Source: Bacteroidales bacterium UBA1797
GTDB lineage: Bacteria > Bacteroidota > Bacteroidia > Bacteroidales > VadinHA17
Assembly (NCBI GenBank): GCA_002319885.1
Contig: DCFT01000026.1
Coordinates: 1,223-45,022 of the forward strand
Direction of reading: 5' to 3'
DNA: 43,800 bases
Below are positions 26,002 through 34,699 of the stretch, one piece after another (the stretch's first letter is position 1; every line of letters starts with the position of its first letter). The translations under genes were made by a program, and so were the position numbers. Below the pieces are notes generated by a model. That model was not told the DNA's origin, made no database searches, and saw nothing but the letters and a program-made list of their open reading frames with translations.

Positions 26002-28155
26002 ATGAAAAAGGATATAATAAAAACTGATGGTTCTTCTGATAATACCGAACGGCATGGAATACCAAGAAGAGATTTTTTCAAAATACTCGGTAGTGGAATA
26101 ATAATCTTTTTCCATCCGTGGGGAGTTCTTGATGCATTTGGGATGCCTGCTGAACAGGAAAGATCTCTCCCTACAGACTATAATGCTTTCCTGAAGATAG
26201 ATGAAGATGGAACAGTACGCTGTTTTACAGGTAAGATTGAAATGGGTCAGGGTGTAATAACTTCACTTGCGCAGGAGATGGCAGATGCTCTGAATGCACC
26301 TCTTGAAAATGTCAGGATGGTTATGGGCGATACTGATCTCTGCCCATGGGACGCTGGTACCTGGGGCTCATTGACGACCAGGGCATTTGGACCTCATATG
26401 TTGGCAGCAGCTGCTGAAGCCAGAGGAGTGCTTATGGATCTGGCATCTGCACATCTGGGAATTCCGGTTTCTCAGCTTGAAGCAAAAGATGGAGTGATAA
26501 CGGATACAAAGAATGTTAAAAACTCTGTGTCTTATGCACAGCTTACAAAAGGGAAAAGAATTGAAAAATTTCTCGATGTTAAACCATTACCGGAAGATTA
26601 TACCAAATTCACCTATATCGGAAAGTCTTTTAACCACTCCGACGCTGTGGCGAAAGTAACAGGACAGGCAAAGTATACGGGTGATCTTAAACTGCCGGGA
26701 ATGTTGTTTGCAAGAATATTGCGTCCGCCTTCTCATGGGGCTAAAATGACCTCTGTTGATTATTCCGAAGCTGAAAAAATTGCAGGAGTAAAAGTGATCC
26801 GTGATGGTAATATGATAGCCGTATTAAGTGAAAACCACGATAAGGCTGATATTGCAATTTCAAAGATTAAAGCGGAGTATTCATTTAATGAGATGCCGGT
26901 AAATAACAAAACAATGTTCGACTGGTATCTTAAAGCCAATCCCAGATCTGAAGTAATAAGGTCGGACGGGGATCTGGAAAAAGGAAGGCAGCTTTCAGAT
27001 AAGACATTTGAATCAGAATTTCATGATCCTTACCTTGCTCATTCTCCTATTGAAACACATACTGCTCTGGCACAGCTCGAAGGTGATAAAATGACTGTGT
27101 GGGCATCCACTCAGTCGCCGTTTGGACTAAAGGACTCACTTATCCGGGAACTGGGTTTTGCCGCTGACAAGGTAAGAGTAATAACACCATTTGTTGGAGG
27201 TGGATTCGGTGGAAAAGCTCCGTCCCAGCAGGGATTAGAGGCTGCAAAACTGGCTAAACTGACTGGTAAACCTGTTATGGTTGTATGGACCCGTGATGAG
27301 GAGTTTTTTTATGACACTTTTCATCCGGCCGGTGTAATTCAAATTAAAACAGGAATTGATAGGAATGGATTCATAAAATTCTGGGATTATAACATATATG
27401 CTTCAGGAACAAGAGGATCAGAAACCACTTATAATGTCGAAAATGCGAGGATAACTCATCACACTACCGGGAGGAGCGATCCTTCAGTTCATCCCTTCGC
27501 AACTGGAGCATGGCGGGCACCTAATAATAATACAAATACATTCGCCAGGGAGGTACAGATCGACATGATGGCCTCTGCAGCAGGTATCGATCCTCTCGAA
27601 TTCCGCTTGAAAAACCTGAAAGATGTACATATTATTGACTGTCTGAAAGAAGTTGCAGGTAAATTCGGATATGTTCCGGGTAAATTGCCAAGCGGAAGAG
27701 GTATCGGAATAGCATGCGGCGCTGATGCCGGGGCATGGGTAGCCCATATGGCTGAAGTTAAAGTTGATAAGAATACAGGGAAAGTACAGGTAGTCAGAAT
27801 AGCATGTGCCCAGGATATGGGATTATGTGTCAACCCTGAAGGTGCAACTATTCAGATGGAAGGTTGTCTCACAATGGGCCTTGGATACACATTTTCTGAA
27901 GAGATAATCTTTGAAGGAGGTAATATAAAAGATCGGGGATTTGATACATATGAGATACCTAAATTCTCATGGCTTCCAAAGATAGATACCGTTATCCTTA
28001 ACAGAATGAACCAGCCTCCCCAGGGTGGAGGAGAACCAGCTATTATAGCAGTTGGAGCTGTTATTGCCAATGCAATTTATGATGCAACTGGGGCAAGACT
28101 GCTCACGATGCCTTTTACCCCGGCAAGGGTACTGGAAGCATTGAAAAAGGTATGA
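26002..28155 (+). CDS. Xanthine dehydrogenase-family molybdopterin subunit with Tat signal
   Basis: The 717-residue protein has a twin-arginine signal (IPRRDFFKILGSG, near residues 20-35, then a hydrophobic run). It resembles isoquinoline 1-oxidoreductase IorB-type subunits. FTGKIEMGQGVITSLAQEMADAL, FVGGGFGGKAPSQQGLEAA and the C-terminal GGGEPAIIAVGAVIANAI mark molybdopterin binding and the active-site Glu. Such enzymes hydroxylate N-heterocycles or oxidise aldehydes in the periplasm and need MCD cofactor, supplied by the two upstream genes. No FAD subunit or cytochrome is encoded in the operon, so the electron acceptor is unknown. The substrate cannot be told from the sequence. Confidence 0.9.
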   Translation: MKKDIIKTDGSSDNTERHGIPRRDFFKILGSGIIIFFHPWGVLDAFGMPAEQERSLPTDYNAFLKIDEDGTVRCFTGKIEMGQGVITSLAQEMADALNAPLENVRMVMGDTDLCPWDAGTWGSLTTRAFGPHMLAAAAEARGVLMDLASAHLGIPVSQLEAKDGVITDTKNVKNSVSYAQLTKGKRIEKFLDVKPLPEDYTKFTYIGKSFNHSDAVAKVTGQAKYTGDLKLPGMLFARILRPPSHGAKMTSVDYSEAEKIAGVKVIRDGNMIAVLSENHDKADIAISKIKAEYSFNEMPVNNKTMFDWYLKANPRSEVIRSDGDLEKGRQLSDKTFESEFHDPYLAHSPIETHTALAQLEGDKMTVWASTQSPFGLKDSLIRELGFAADKVRVITPFVGGGFGGKAPSQQGLEAAKLAKLTGKPVMVVWTRDEEFFYDTFHPAGVIQIKTGIDRNGFIKFWDYNIYASGTRGSETTYNVENARITHHTTGRSDPSVHPFATGAWRAPNNNTNTFAREVQIDMMASAAGIDPLEFRLKNLKDVHIIDCLKEVAGKFGYVPGKLPSGRGIGIACGADAGAWVAHMAEVKVDKNTGKVQVVRIACAQDMGLCVNPEGATIQMEGCLTMGLGYTFSEEIIFEGGNIKDRGFDTYEIPKFSWLPKIDTVILNRMNQPPQGGGEPAIIAVGAVIANAIYDATGARLLTMPFTPARVLEALKKV

Positions 28156-28198
28156 GGAAACTGGACAAAGAGTAACCTGTAACCAACAACTATATTCT

Positions 28199-28750
28199 TT
28201 AAAGATAGATTAATAGAAAAATAAGGGGGAGCACGATTCCGATAATGGTTAGGATAGCTCCCCTTTTTGTTATGCCGTTTTTACCTTTGATGATAAATAA
28301 ACCTGTGATAGTTACTGTTATAAGAGCGATACAAAAAATGTCGCTGAAATATTTCCACCATCTCCCGGGGTTATAATGAAGGAAATTGATGTGATAGAAA
28401 AAAGGTCTTTTGCTGATTCTTTCTATAACACCTTCCCCCGTAACAATATTCAGCTGCACAGTACCACCATCAACAAAAATGGTTATTTTATTGCCTTTTG
28501 GAAAATAAAATGTTTTGAAATCAGCATCAACATGAACACTTCTCAAAATGTCCATGGCTATTTCATTATTAAATGTCTCCCTGGTCAATTTAATATCTGA
28601 GTTAAAAGTACGTGTGTCAAAAATATAATTTGGGTTCCAATTGTTTTTGTGGTTCAATGCAATACCCGACAAGGCATAAATAATTGTTAATCCTGCTATT
28701 AAGTACCCCAGGTCACGATGTGTAACCCGATTGAATTTTGACAGATTCAT
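28199..28750 (-). CDS. PepSY-associated transmembrane protein
   Basis: The 183-residue protein has an N-terminal amphipathic stretch leading into a membrane helix (about residues 14-33, DLGYLIAGLTIIYALSGIALNH). A periplasmic PepSY-like segment (about 55-120, FKTFYFPKGNKITIFVDGGTVQLN, ITGEGVIERI) follows, then two C-terminal helices near 134-155 and 165-182. The SGIALNHK ending of helix one is typical of PepSY_TM proteins, which often accompany iron or redox systems. It lies 57 bp upstream of the OB-fold lipoprotein gene's 3' end on the same strand, so transcription from 29319 would reach it. Confidence 0.78.
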   Translation of the reverse strand: MNLSKFNRVTHRDLGYLIAGLTIIYALSGIALNHKNNWNPNYIFDTRTFNSDIKLTRETFNNEIAMDILRSVHVDADFKTFYFPKGNKITIFVDGGTVQLNIVTGEGVIERISKRPFFYHINFLHYNPGRWWKYFSDIFCIALITVTITGLFIIKGKNGITKRGAILTIIGIVLPLIFLLIYL

Positions 28751-28806
28751 TCTTAAAATATTAGAAAGGTCAGTAGTTAGCCGACTTTAATTTGTATCTC
28801 TTTCAG

Positions 28807-29319
28807 TTATTCTTTTAAAGTGTGACTTTTATATTCCAGGATAATACTGGTAAGAGAAGGTTGTCCTTTTAAGGCTGTTTCTGTTTCACAACTGTCACCC
28901 GACATACTTTTAACTCCCTGGTGAGAACCTTTCCCCGATTCTTCCACAGGCTTTACATTTTCATCCATGCCTGTTCCTCCGGCTTTAATAATACGGCCCT
29001 CGACAATAATCTCGCTTCCCAGGAGTTCCATCGGAAATTTAGATATATTTTCACCTGCAGCTACATATAATCTTATGTCAGGATCTTTACCAACAATAAA
29101 CATTTTCTTACCGGTCTCCGTACAGACATGAATTACTTTCCCCTCGACTATTATGTTTTTGCCAATATAGCTTTCAGGATTTGAGACAAGGGCAGAAAAT
29201 TCAACTTTCATTGCTGCCTCTGACTTATCAGTCTTAGCAGGTACCACTTTTTTTCCTGAATTGCTGCATGATGAGACAACAGAAACAATGAGCATGAACA
29301 AAAAGAATCTTTTAACCAT
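28807..29319 (-). CDS. OB-fold lipoprotein
   Basis: The 170-residue protein has a lipoprotein signal (LIVSVVSSCSNSG, Cys about 18). Residues about 40-115 form an OB-fold-like barrel with GKNIIVEGKVIHVC, KKMFIVGKDPDIRLYVAAGENI and LLGSEIIVEGRII. The C-terminal region is charged and includes a Cys (SCETE). No nucleic-acid-binding role is expected in the envelope; small OB-fold lipoproteins in Bacteroidota may bind metals or ligands. It precedes the PepSY-TM gene on the same strand and is divergent from a two-component system. The function is unknown. Confidence 0.72.
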   Translation of the reverse strand: MVKRFFLFMLIVSVVSSCSNSGKKVVPAKTDKSEAAMKVEFSALVSNPESYIGKNIIVEGKVIHVCTETGKKMFIVGKDPDIRLYVAAGENISKFPMELLGSEIIVEGRIIKAGGTGMDENVKPVEESGKGSHQGVKSMSGDSCETETALKGQPSLTSIILEYKSHTLKE

Positions 29320-29532
29320 GATGATCAGAGTTTAATTATTACTGTTTAACTTAATAATATGAATTATTTGCAATATGGGGAAAAAAAGTCAAATATCAAT
29401 AGTTCATCACTTTTGATGGTGCAATGTACGGTTTGGACGTTGGAAGAAAGAAGGACTAAATACAATAAACAGATATATGGTTTGGCCGCATAAGGTTTTT
29501 TAAACAAATTCATTTTTATTATCAGATTGTCG

Positions 29533-29540
29533 TATTTTTG
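29533..29540 (+). promoter_or_regulatory. Candidate -7 element for the response regulator gene
   Basis: TATTTTTG fits TAnnTTTG and lies 17 bp before the GTG start at 29558. The -33 region holds only a T-rich run (around 29512-29520), so the match is partial. A short leader is common for Bacteroidota promoters. Confidence 0.4.
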
Positions 29541-29557
29541 CATTTTATTATATTGAT

Positions 29558-30235
29558 GTGAAACTGCTAATAGTTGAGGATGACAGATCGCTGAGCCGCT
29601 CCATTAACGATTCTCTTAAGATGGAAGGCCATATATGCGAAGTTGCACTGACTTTCAGTGATGCTTTACAGAAAGCCGGTATAAATAAATATGATTGCAT
29701 CATTCTGGATATTGGTTTACCCGATGGCAATGGTCTTGATCTGATCAGGGAAATGAAGTCGAATAGAATAAACGGAGGTATTCTAATACTCTCAGCGAAA
29801 AGTTCACTCGATGACAAACTTACAGGATTAAAGATTGGAGCTGACGATTATCTTACTAAGCCATTTCATTTTGCCGAGCTTAGCGCCCGTATCAATTCAA
29901 TTTGCAGAAGGAACAATTTTCTTGGGATGAATGAGATAGTCTTCAACGAGATCAGGATAAATACCGACGATAACCAGGTTTACGTTAACGATAAATTATT
30001 AGTTCTTACGAAAAAAGAATATGACCTGTTATTGTTTTTTATGGCCAACAGGAACAGAATCATTACGAAGGAATCAATTGTTGAACATTTATGGGGTGAC
30101 AATGTAATACTTACAGATTCCTTCGACTTTGTTTATACACACGTTAAAAACCTGCGCAAAAAGATTGTAAAAGCCGAAGGCGGGAATTATATCAAGTGCA
30201 TCTATGGTTTCGGATATAAATTCATTGATAGTTGA
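29558..30235 (+). CDS. OmpR-family response regulator
   Basis: The 225-residue protein has a receiver domain with acidic pair Asp8-Asp9, phospho-acceptor Asp51 (IILDIGLPDG), Ser79 and Lys101 (YLTKPF). An OmpR/PhoB winged-helix domain follows at about residues 127-222 (LTKKEYDLLLFF, VYTHVKNLRKKI, IKCIYGFGYKF). The start is GTG at 29558; the next codons match the family N-terminus (KLLIVEDD). It overlaps the following kinase gene by four bases, so the pair is cotranslated. Neighbours suggest it controls envelope or PepSY genes nearby. Confidence 0.95.
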   Translation: MKLLIVEDDRSLSRSINDSLKMEGHICEVALTFSDALQKAGINKYDCIILDIGLPDGNGLDLIREMKSNRINGGILILSAKSSLDDKLTGLKIGADDYLTKPFHFAELSARINSICRRNNFLGMNEIVFNEIRINTDDNQVYVNDKLLVLTKKEYDLLLFFMANRNRIITKESIVEHLWGDNVILTDSFDFVYTHVKNLRKKIVKAEGGNYIKCIYGFGYKFIDS

Positions 30236-31512
30236 AATTACTCACTAAAAGTACCTATTATTTTCTGCTTCTTTCAATTGTGGCTATGTTCACAGGAGGG
30301 GCATTATTGTATTTAACGATTAAAAAAGTCATTTATAAACAAATTGACGAAAGCCTGATAACCGAGAAAACAATAATCGAGGATCAGATCAGACAGACTG
30401 ATACAATTCCTGATTTTGAAGCTTCATTTGGACACCAGATTGAGGTTAAGCTGTTAAACTCCCGTGTACACAGTTTCCAGACAATACAGGATACAGACAT
30501 TTATGATGCGAAAACTGACTCCTTTATACCTTTCAGGTACATTTTTTACACTGGAAATTCACTGGAGAAGAAAGGGTTTATTATTAGCATTTATCAGATG
30601 ATCAGCGAAAAAGATGAATTGTTAGGAGATATTAGTCTTTATATGTCCTTCCTGTTTTTCTCCCTTTTGCTTATCTCAATTCTTAGTAATTACCTGATAG
30701 CCAGGAATCTGTGGAGACCATTCTATGAGTCTGTTAAAATTGCCGGAAGATTTGATATTCAATCGGATAAGCCATTGGATTTACCACAGACTGACATTAA
30801 AGAGTTCAACCAGCTTAATAGTGTATTCGACAGTATGACCAGCAAAATGAGGAACGATTATCTTAATCTGAAAGAATTCAGCGAAAATGCAGCTCATGAG
30901 ATTCAGACTCCGCTTGCAATAATACGGTCAAAAGCTGATTTGCTGATACAACAAAAACACCTAAACAAGGAAAGCCTGAGTCTTATAAAATCTATCAATG
31001 AAGCAACCACCAGATTATTTAAACTAAATCAGGGATTATTGCTTATTTCAAAAATCGAAAATCAGATTTTTCATGAGAAGAGACCGATATCTCTGAAGAA
31101 AATTGCGGAAGACGGACTCGATAATTATAAGGAAATAATGTTACTGAAGAAAATAACTGTTGAAATGGAAGCAACGGATGATGCAATGGTTGAGATGAAT
31201 GAAGTCCTTGCTGAAGTTCTGATATCAAACCTGCTTAGCAATGCCGTAAGATTTAATATCGACAGAGGTTTCATAAAATGTCATATTGATAATATGTTTT
31301 TTATCATATCAAATTCCGGAATACCATTGACAACCAATCCTGAAAACCTCTTCAGAAGATTTCACAAAGCCAGTGATAACCCTCAATCGGTTGGACTGGG
31401 TTTGTCGATCGTTAAAATGATTGCCGATACTTATGGAATGCAAGTTAGTTATACCTGTATAGATGCCACTCACGAAATCAAACTGAGGTACCGCGGCATT
31501 AGTAACATTTAA
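30232..31512 (+). CDS. Membrane sensor histidine kinase
   Basis: The 426-residue kinase has two membrane helices (about 9-31 and 137-158) enclosing a periplasmic sensor region of roughly 105 residues. A HAMP-like linker and a HisKA domain (ENAAHEIQTPLAIIR, phospho-His about residue 222) follow, then a HATPase domain with N-box SNLLSNAVRFN, SNSGIP and VGLGLSIVK. The G1 box reads SNSG in place of the commoner DNG form, as in some Bacteroidota kinases. The start is TTG at 30232, overlapping the response regulator stop. The signal is unknown; the small extracytoplasmic domain suggests an envelope cue. Confidence 0.93.
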   Translation: MKLLTKSTYYFLLLSIVAMFTGGALLYLTIKKVIYKQIDESLITEKTIIEDQIRQTDTIPDFEASFGHQIEVKLLNSRVHSFQTIQDTDIYDAKTDSFIPFRYIFYTGNSLEKKGFIISIYQMISEKDELLGDISLYMSFLFFSLLLISILSNYLIARNLWRPFYESVKIAGRFDIQSDKPLDLPQTDIKEFNQLNSVFDSMTSKMRNDYLNLKEFSENAAHEIQTPLAIIRSKADLLIQQKHLNKESLSLIKSINEATTRLFKLNQGLLLISKIENQIFHEKRPISLKKIAEDGLDNYKEIMLLKKITVEMEATDDAMVEMNEVLAEVLISNLLSNAVRFNIDRGFIKCHIDNMFFIISNSGIPLTTNPENLFRRFHKASDNPQSVGLGLSIVKMIADTYGMQVSYTCIDATHEIKLRYRGISNI

Positions 31513-31585
31513 AGGACATTACATGCGGGTTTCTTAAATTTTTGTTAAATATTTTCAACTTCAGTCTATCTTCAGAATCTCATAA

Positions 31586-31593
31586 TATTTTTG
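31586..31593 (+). promoter_or_regulatory. Candidate -7 element for the small PepSY-like gene
   Basis: TATTTTTG fits TAnnTTTG and lies 28 bp before the ATG at 31622. The expected -33 region shows no TTTG at correct spacing. This could be a promoter controlled by the upstream response regulator, but no operator repeat is clear. Confidence 0.35.
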
Positions 31594-31621
31594 GCAGATC
31601 AAACCAATTAAATTATTAGAT

Positions 31622-31948
31622 ATGAAAAAGTTATTATTCATTATGGTATTACTGATGGGTGCACTTGTTGTAAATGCCCAGCGTACTCCTGTAAAAGTTG
31701 CTGACCTTCAGAAATCTATTACTGACAATATTACTAAGGATTATGCAGGATTTACAATAAAGGATGCAACAAAAGTTGTTGAGAAAAATGTTGTAACTTA
31801 TGATGTTGTTGTGACCAAAGGGACTATGCAGGAGACTCTTTGTTATGATAGTAACGGTAAATTCCTGAAAAAAATGGAAGCAATGGGAGGTATGTCGAAA
31901 GCAGGGCCAAAGAAGGGCACCAAGACAGCTATGAAACATAAATCATAA
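31622..31948 (+). CDS. Small secreted PepSY-like protein
   Basis: The 108-residue product has a signal peptide (MKKLLFIMVLLMGALVVNAQ) and a single small alpha/beta domain. In it, VADLQKSITDNITKDYAGFTIKDATKV and VVTYDVVVTKGTMQETLCYDSNGKFLKK match the helix-strand pattern of PepSY-like periplasmic proteins. A basic, Lys-rich tail closes it. The gene lies about 110 bp downstream of the histidine kinase and is followed by a strong terminator. Genes of this type are often targets or ligands of adjacent two-component systems; that link is inferred. Confidence 0.75.
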   Translation: MKKLLFIMVLLMGALVVNAQRTPVKVADLQKSITDNITKDYAGFTIKDATKVVEKNVVTYDVVVTKGTMQETLCYDSNGKFLKKMEAMGGMSKAGPKKGTKTAMKHKS

Positions 31949-31968
31949 ACAGAGATTTTAATAATTTA

Positions 31969-32006
31969 AAAAGGCTTTCTCAATTGTGGGAAAGCCTTTT
32001 TATTTT
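31969..32006. terminator. Intrinsic terminator between convergent genes
   Basis: AAAAGGCTTTC at 31969-31979 pairs with GAAAGCCTTTT at 31990-32000 around a ten-base loop, followed by a T-rich run on the plus strand. A-rich sequence on the left supplies a U-run for the opposite strand as well, so it can serve both the PepSY-like gene (plus) and the Gfo/Idh gene (minus), which ends at 32009. Confidence 0.85.
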
Positions 32007-32008
32007 TA

Positions 32009-33517
32009 TTACAGTTCCCATCCTTTCCGATACTCCCTGATCAAAAACTTGTTGGCTTCAGGAATATTGGTAACCTTCATATTATCTGTATCATATTCCA
32101 CCCTCTTCCCTGCACGAAGTGCGACTCCTCCAAGCAGGATAGTTTCTGTTACCGGCCCGGTATAAATAAAGCTGCCAGGTGACTGGGTTTTGTTTTTGAA
32201 CGAGTTAATCCATACATTGTTTGCATCCTCACCCGATTTCTCCTGTTCGGGTTTTTGAGGAGTGCTGTTCTTATTTTCAATATACAATTCGGGATTTTCT
32301 CCTCTGAATCCGGCAATTATCTTCCCTTTTTCGCCTATGAACATCATACCTTCCCTGTCAAGCGATTTCCCTGAAGAAATATATTCATTGGGTGTTGATG
32401 GTTTCATACCTCCGTCGTACCAGAAAAGATCAAATGGAGGAAGGTCCGCCTGCGCATCGAACTTAAACCTGATTACACATGAAAGTGGAAAAGCAACATC
32501 ATTCTTAACCCCTACCGCAACATTGCCCTGAAAAGCACAAGTTGTTGTTCCATGAGCTTCTGCACTTACTGCAGGAGAAGTTATCCCCAGGGTCAGGAAA
32601 AGAGGGAACAGGCTATAATGCCCCATATCTGCGATGCTGCCGGCTCCAAAGTCATACCAGCCTCTGAAAACTGCATTAGTATAATTCGGATGGTATGGTC
32701 TATCCGGAACAGGACCCAGCCATAAATCCCAGTTAAAATCCTTGGGAATAGGAGGAGTATCTGTTGGATTAGCCTGCCATTGAGGCCACATGGGCCGGTT
32801 CGACCAGTTATGGATCTCCAGTAGTTTACCTATTGTCCCATCGTCGATCCATTTCTTAATTGTATCGTAATCGGGTCTTTGGCTCCATGCAAGCAGATGT
32901 GTACTGAGACCTGTTTTTTTTGCAGTATCAATAGTAAGTCTTGCTTCATACATCCGGTTGGCAATTGGTTTATGAGTTACTACATGTTTGCCTTTCTTCA
33001 TTGATGCTATTGCTACAGTACCATGAAGATGATCGGGTGTCATAATCTTTATTGCGTCAAGATCTTTCTCATTTTCAAGTAATTCCCTGAAGTCCTCATA
33101 TGATTCACATCCCTTATAAGTGCCTGAATCTTTTGATTTTCCATAGAATTTCTGAACAAATTCCTGCCCAATATCCCTTCCACCGGGTATACCCTTTATG
33201 TTTTCTCCCCAGGAATTATCTCCTAAGGCCCGGCGTATACTGTTCCTAACGTCATTCAATGACCAGTCAATATAATTTGTTCCAAACTTATTAGGATCGC
33301 AGACAGCTACAATCTGCAATGCAGGATTCGAAATTAATGTTGTCATCTCCCTTAATCCCTGGGTTCCGCATCCGATATATCCAAGTGTAATCTTATCACT
33401 TGGTGGTATGTAGCCTGGTCCACCTAGTACTGTTCTGGGTACAATAGTAATTGCCATGGAAGCAGTCGCAGCTGATCCCAGGAAATCACGACGGTTAATT
33501 TTTCTTGAAATAGCCAT
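32009..33517 (-). CDS. Tat-exported Gfo/Idh/MocA-family oxidoreductase
   Basis: The 502-residue protein begins with a twin-arginine signal (KINRRDFLGSAATASMAITIV). The NAD(P)-binding domain has LGYIGCGTQGLREM and VAVCDPNKFG, then DAIKIMTPDHLHG and HVVTHKPIANRM, where the family EKP motif appears as HKP with the Lys kept. The C-terminal domain contains the WDLWLGPVPDRPYHPNY and ADMGHYSLFPLFLTLG segments seen in secreted Bacteroidota members. These enzymes bind NAD(P) tightly and oxidise sugars or polyols in the periplasm. It follows the isomerase gene after about 79 bp on the same strand, so they probably form an operon. Confidence 0.9.
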   Translation of the reverse strand: MAISRKINRRDFLGSAATASMAITIVPRTVLGGPGYIPPSDKITLGYIGCGTQGLREMTTLISNPALQIVAVCDPNKFGTNYIDWSLNDVRNSIRRALGDNSWGENIKGIPGGRDIGQEFVQKFYGKSKDSGTYKGCESYEDFRELLENEKDLDAIKIMTPDHLHGTVAIASMKKGKHVVTHKPIANRMYEARLTIDTAKKTGLSTHLLAWSQRPDYDTIKKWIDDGTIGKLLEIHNWSNRPMWPQWQANPTDTPPIPKDFNWDLWLGPVPDRPYHPNYTNAVFRGWYDFGAGSIADMGHYSLFPLFLTLGITSPAVSAEAHGTTTCAFQGNVAVGVKNDVAFPLSCVIRFKFDAQADLPPFDLFWYDGGMKPSTPNEYISSGKSLDREGMMFIGEKGKIIAGFRGENPELYIENKNSTPQKPEQEKSGEDANNVWINSFKNKTQSPGSFIYTGPVTETILLGGVALRAGKRVEYDTDNMKVTNIPEANKFLIREYRKGWEL

Positions 33518-33596
33518 TTTTTGTATATAAATTTAAAATTTCTGAAAATATATTACATAAAAAGATCTGAAGAACCTGGCTCTGACCACCTCCGCA

Positions 33597-34466
33597 TCAA
33601 AGACTATGGAGATAATCCGCACTATCTTTAAAGGTATCGATACCCATTTCAACAAAGAAGTTTTTTACACCTCCCGTTTTTAGTGTTGCAAAAAATTCCT
33701 TCCAGTCCACTATACCCTTACCTATTGGCACCTCTTTTTTATCTGCAGGTGACCAATCAGCCAGATGAGCCGAAATAAATCTGCCGGGATATTTTTTAAA
33801 ATAGGTTGATGCTTTATAACCTAAACTTATGACTGCAACCTGGAATTGCATTTTTATATAAGAAGGGTCAAGCCAGCTCATCAGAGCATCGTATACCAGA
33901 GTACCATCTATTGTTTCAAATTCCATATTGTGATTATGGTACCCCATCTGGATGCCTGCTTTATGGGCTTTTACCCCCATCATATTTAATTCGTCGGCTG
34001 CCTTATGCCAATCACTGAGTGTTGCCTCTTTTGGTAGTCCAAAACTCGACAAGATCATTTGAGTCTGATCCGATTCTTTTGCAAATTCTATACGATCATC
34101 AATATGTTGTCTTAATTCATCCATTCCATAGTGCGAGCTTGGCCACAAAAGACCTGCATCAGTAATGATCTTTTTCATCTCTTTGGCTTTGAATTTCATC
34201 AATGGTCCGAAACCTGAATCCTCATACCCCGGAGGTGAACACATTTCAACACTCTGATAGCCCATATCCGCTACCATTTTCAAAGTACCGGGAAAATCAA
34301 TGCCAATCTTGTCCCTCACAATCCACGACTGGAATCCGACAGCCATTTTAGCAGCTTTTACCGGAGCACTCGCTTTGAGAGTCATAGGAATTTGTGAAGC
34401 TACGACCAATGACCCTAGTCCCAGAGCCGTTTTCTCCAGGAATTGTCTTCTAGATAATTTGTTCAT
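33597..34466 (-). CDS. Tat-exported sugar phosphate isomerase/epimerase-like TIM-barrel protein
   Basis: From ATG 34466 the product is 289 residues and starts directly with a twin-arginine signal (NKLSRRQFLEKTALGLGSLVV). An in-frame ATG at 34607 would prepend 47 non-conserved residues. The mature part is an AP-endonuclease-2-like TIM barrel: DMGYQSVEMCSPPGYE, LLWPSSHYG, GYHNHNMEF, KMQFQVAVI and a closing FFVEMGIDTF. Metal-ligand His and Glu residues are in the expected places, although the canonical Glu-Asp strand near residue 215 is altered to QFQVAV. Such proteins may act as periplasmic sugar isomerases or epimerases, here likely with the neighbouring oxidoreductase. Confidence 0.85.
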   Translation of the reverse strand: MNKLSRRQFLEKTALGLGSLVVASQIPMTLKASAPVKAAKMAVGFQSWIVRDKIGIDFPGTLKMVADMGYQSVEMCSPPGYEDSGFGPLMKFKAKEMKKIITDAGLLWPSSHYGMDELRQHIDDRIEFAKESDQTQMILSSFGLPKEATLSDWHKAADELNMMGVKAHKAGIQMGYHNHNMEFETIDGTLVYDALMSWLDPSYIKMQFQVAVISLGYKASTYFKKYPGRFISAHLADWSPADKKEVPIGKGIVDWKEFFATLKTGGVKNFFVEMGIDTFKDSADYLHSL

Positions 34467-34625
34467 AATGATAGTGTTTATATTTATAAGAAATTTAATG
34501 CATCCCGTATTCCCGAACCTGTATCTACACAAATTTATTAAATTGCCAGGATATCCTCCTGAATCATTAATGTTTTTTAACCTTTGTTTCTGTATTATTT
34601 CAGACAATTCCGTGTAAGATATTTA

Positions 34626-34633
34626 TAATTTTG
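34626..34633 (+). promoter_or_regulatory. Candidate -7 element for the mutarotase-like gene
   Basis: TAATTTTG fits TAnnTTTG and lies 66 bp before the ATG at 34700, within the divergent gap between the isomerase and mutarotase-like genes. No -33 TTG box at normal spacing was recognised. Confidence 0.3.
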
Positions 34634-34699
34634 ATACCGGTTCGCAGGGGTAAAATTTTTTTAAGCTGTTTATCGTTATTGAAGAACTGATTTTAGGTT

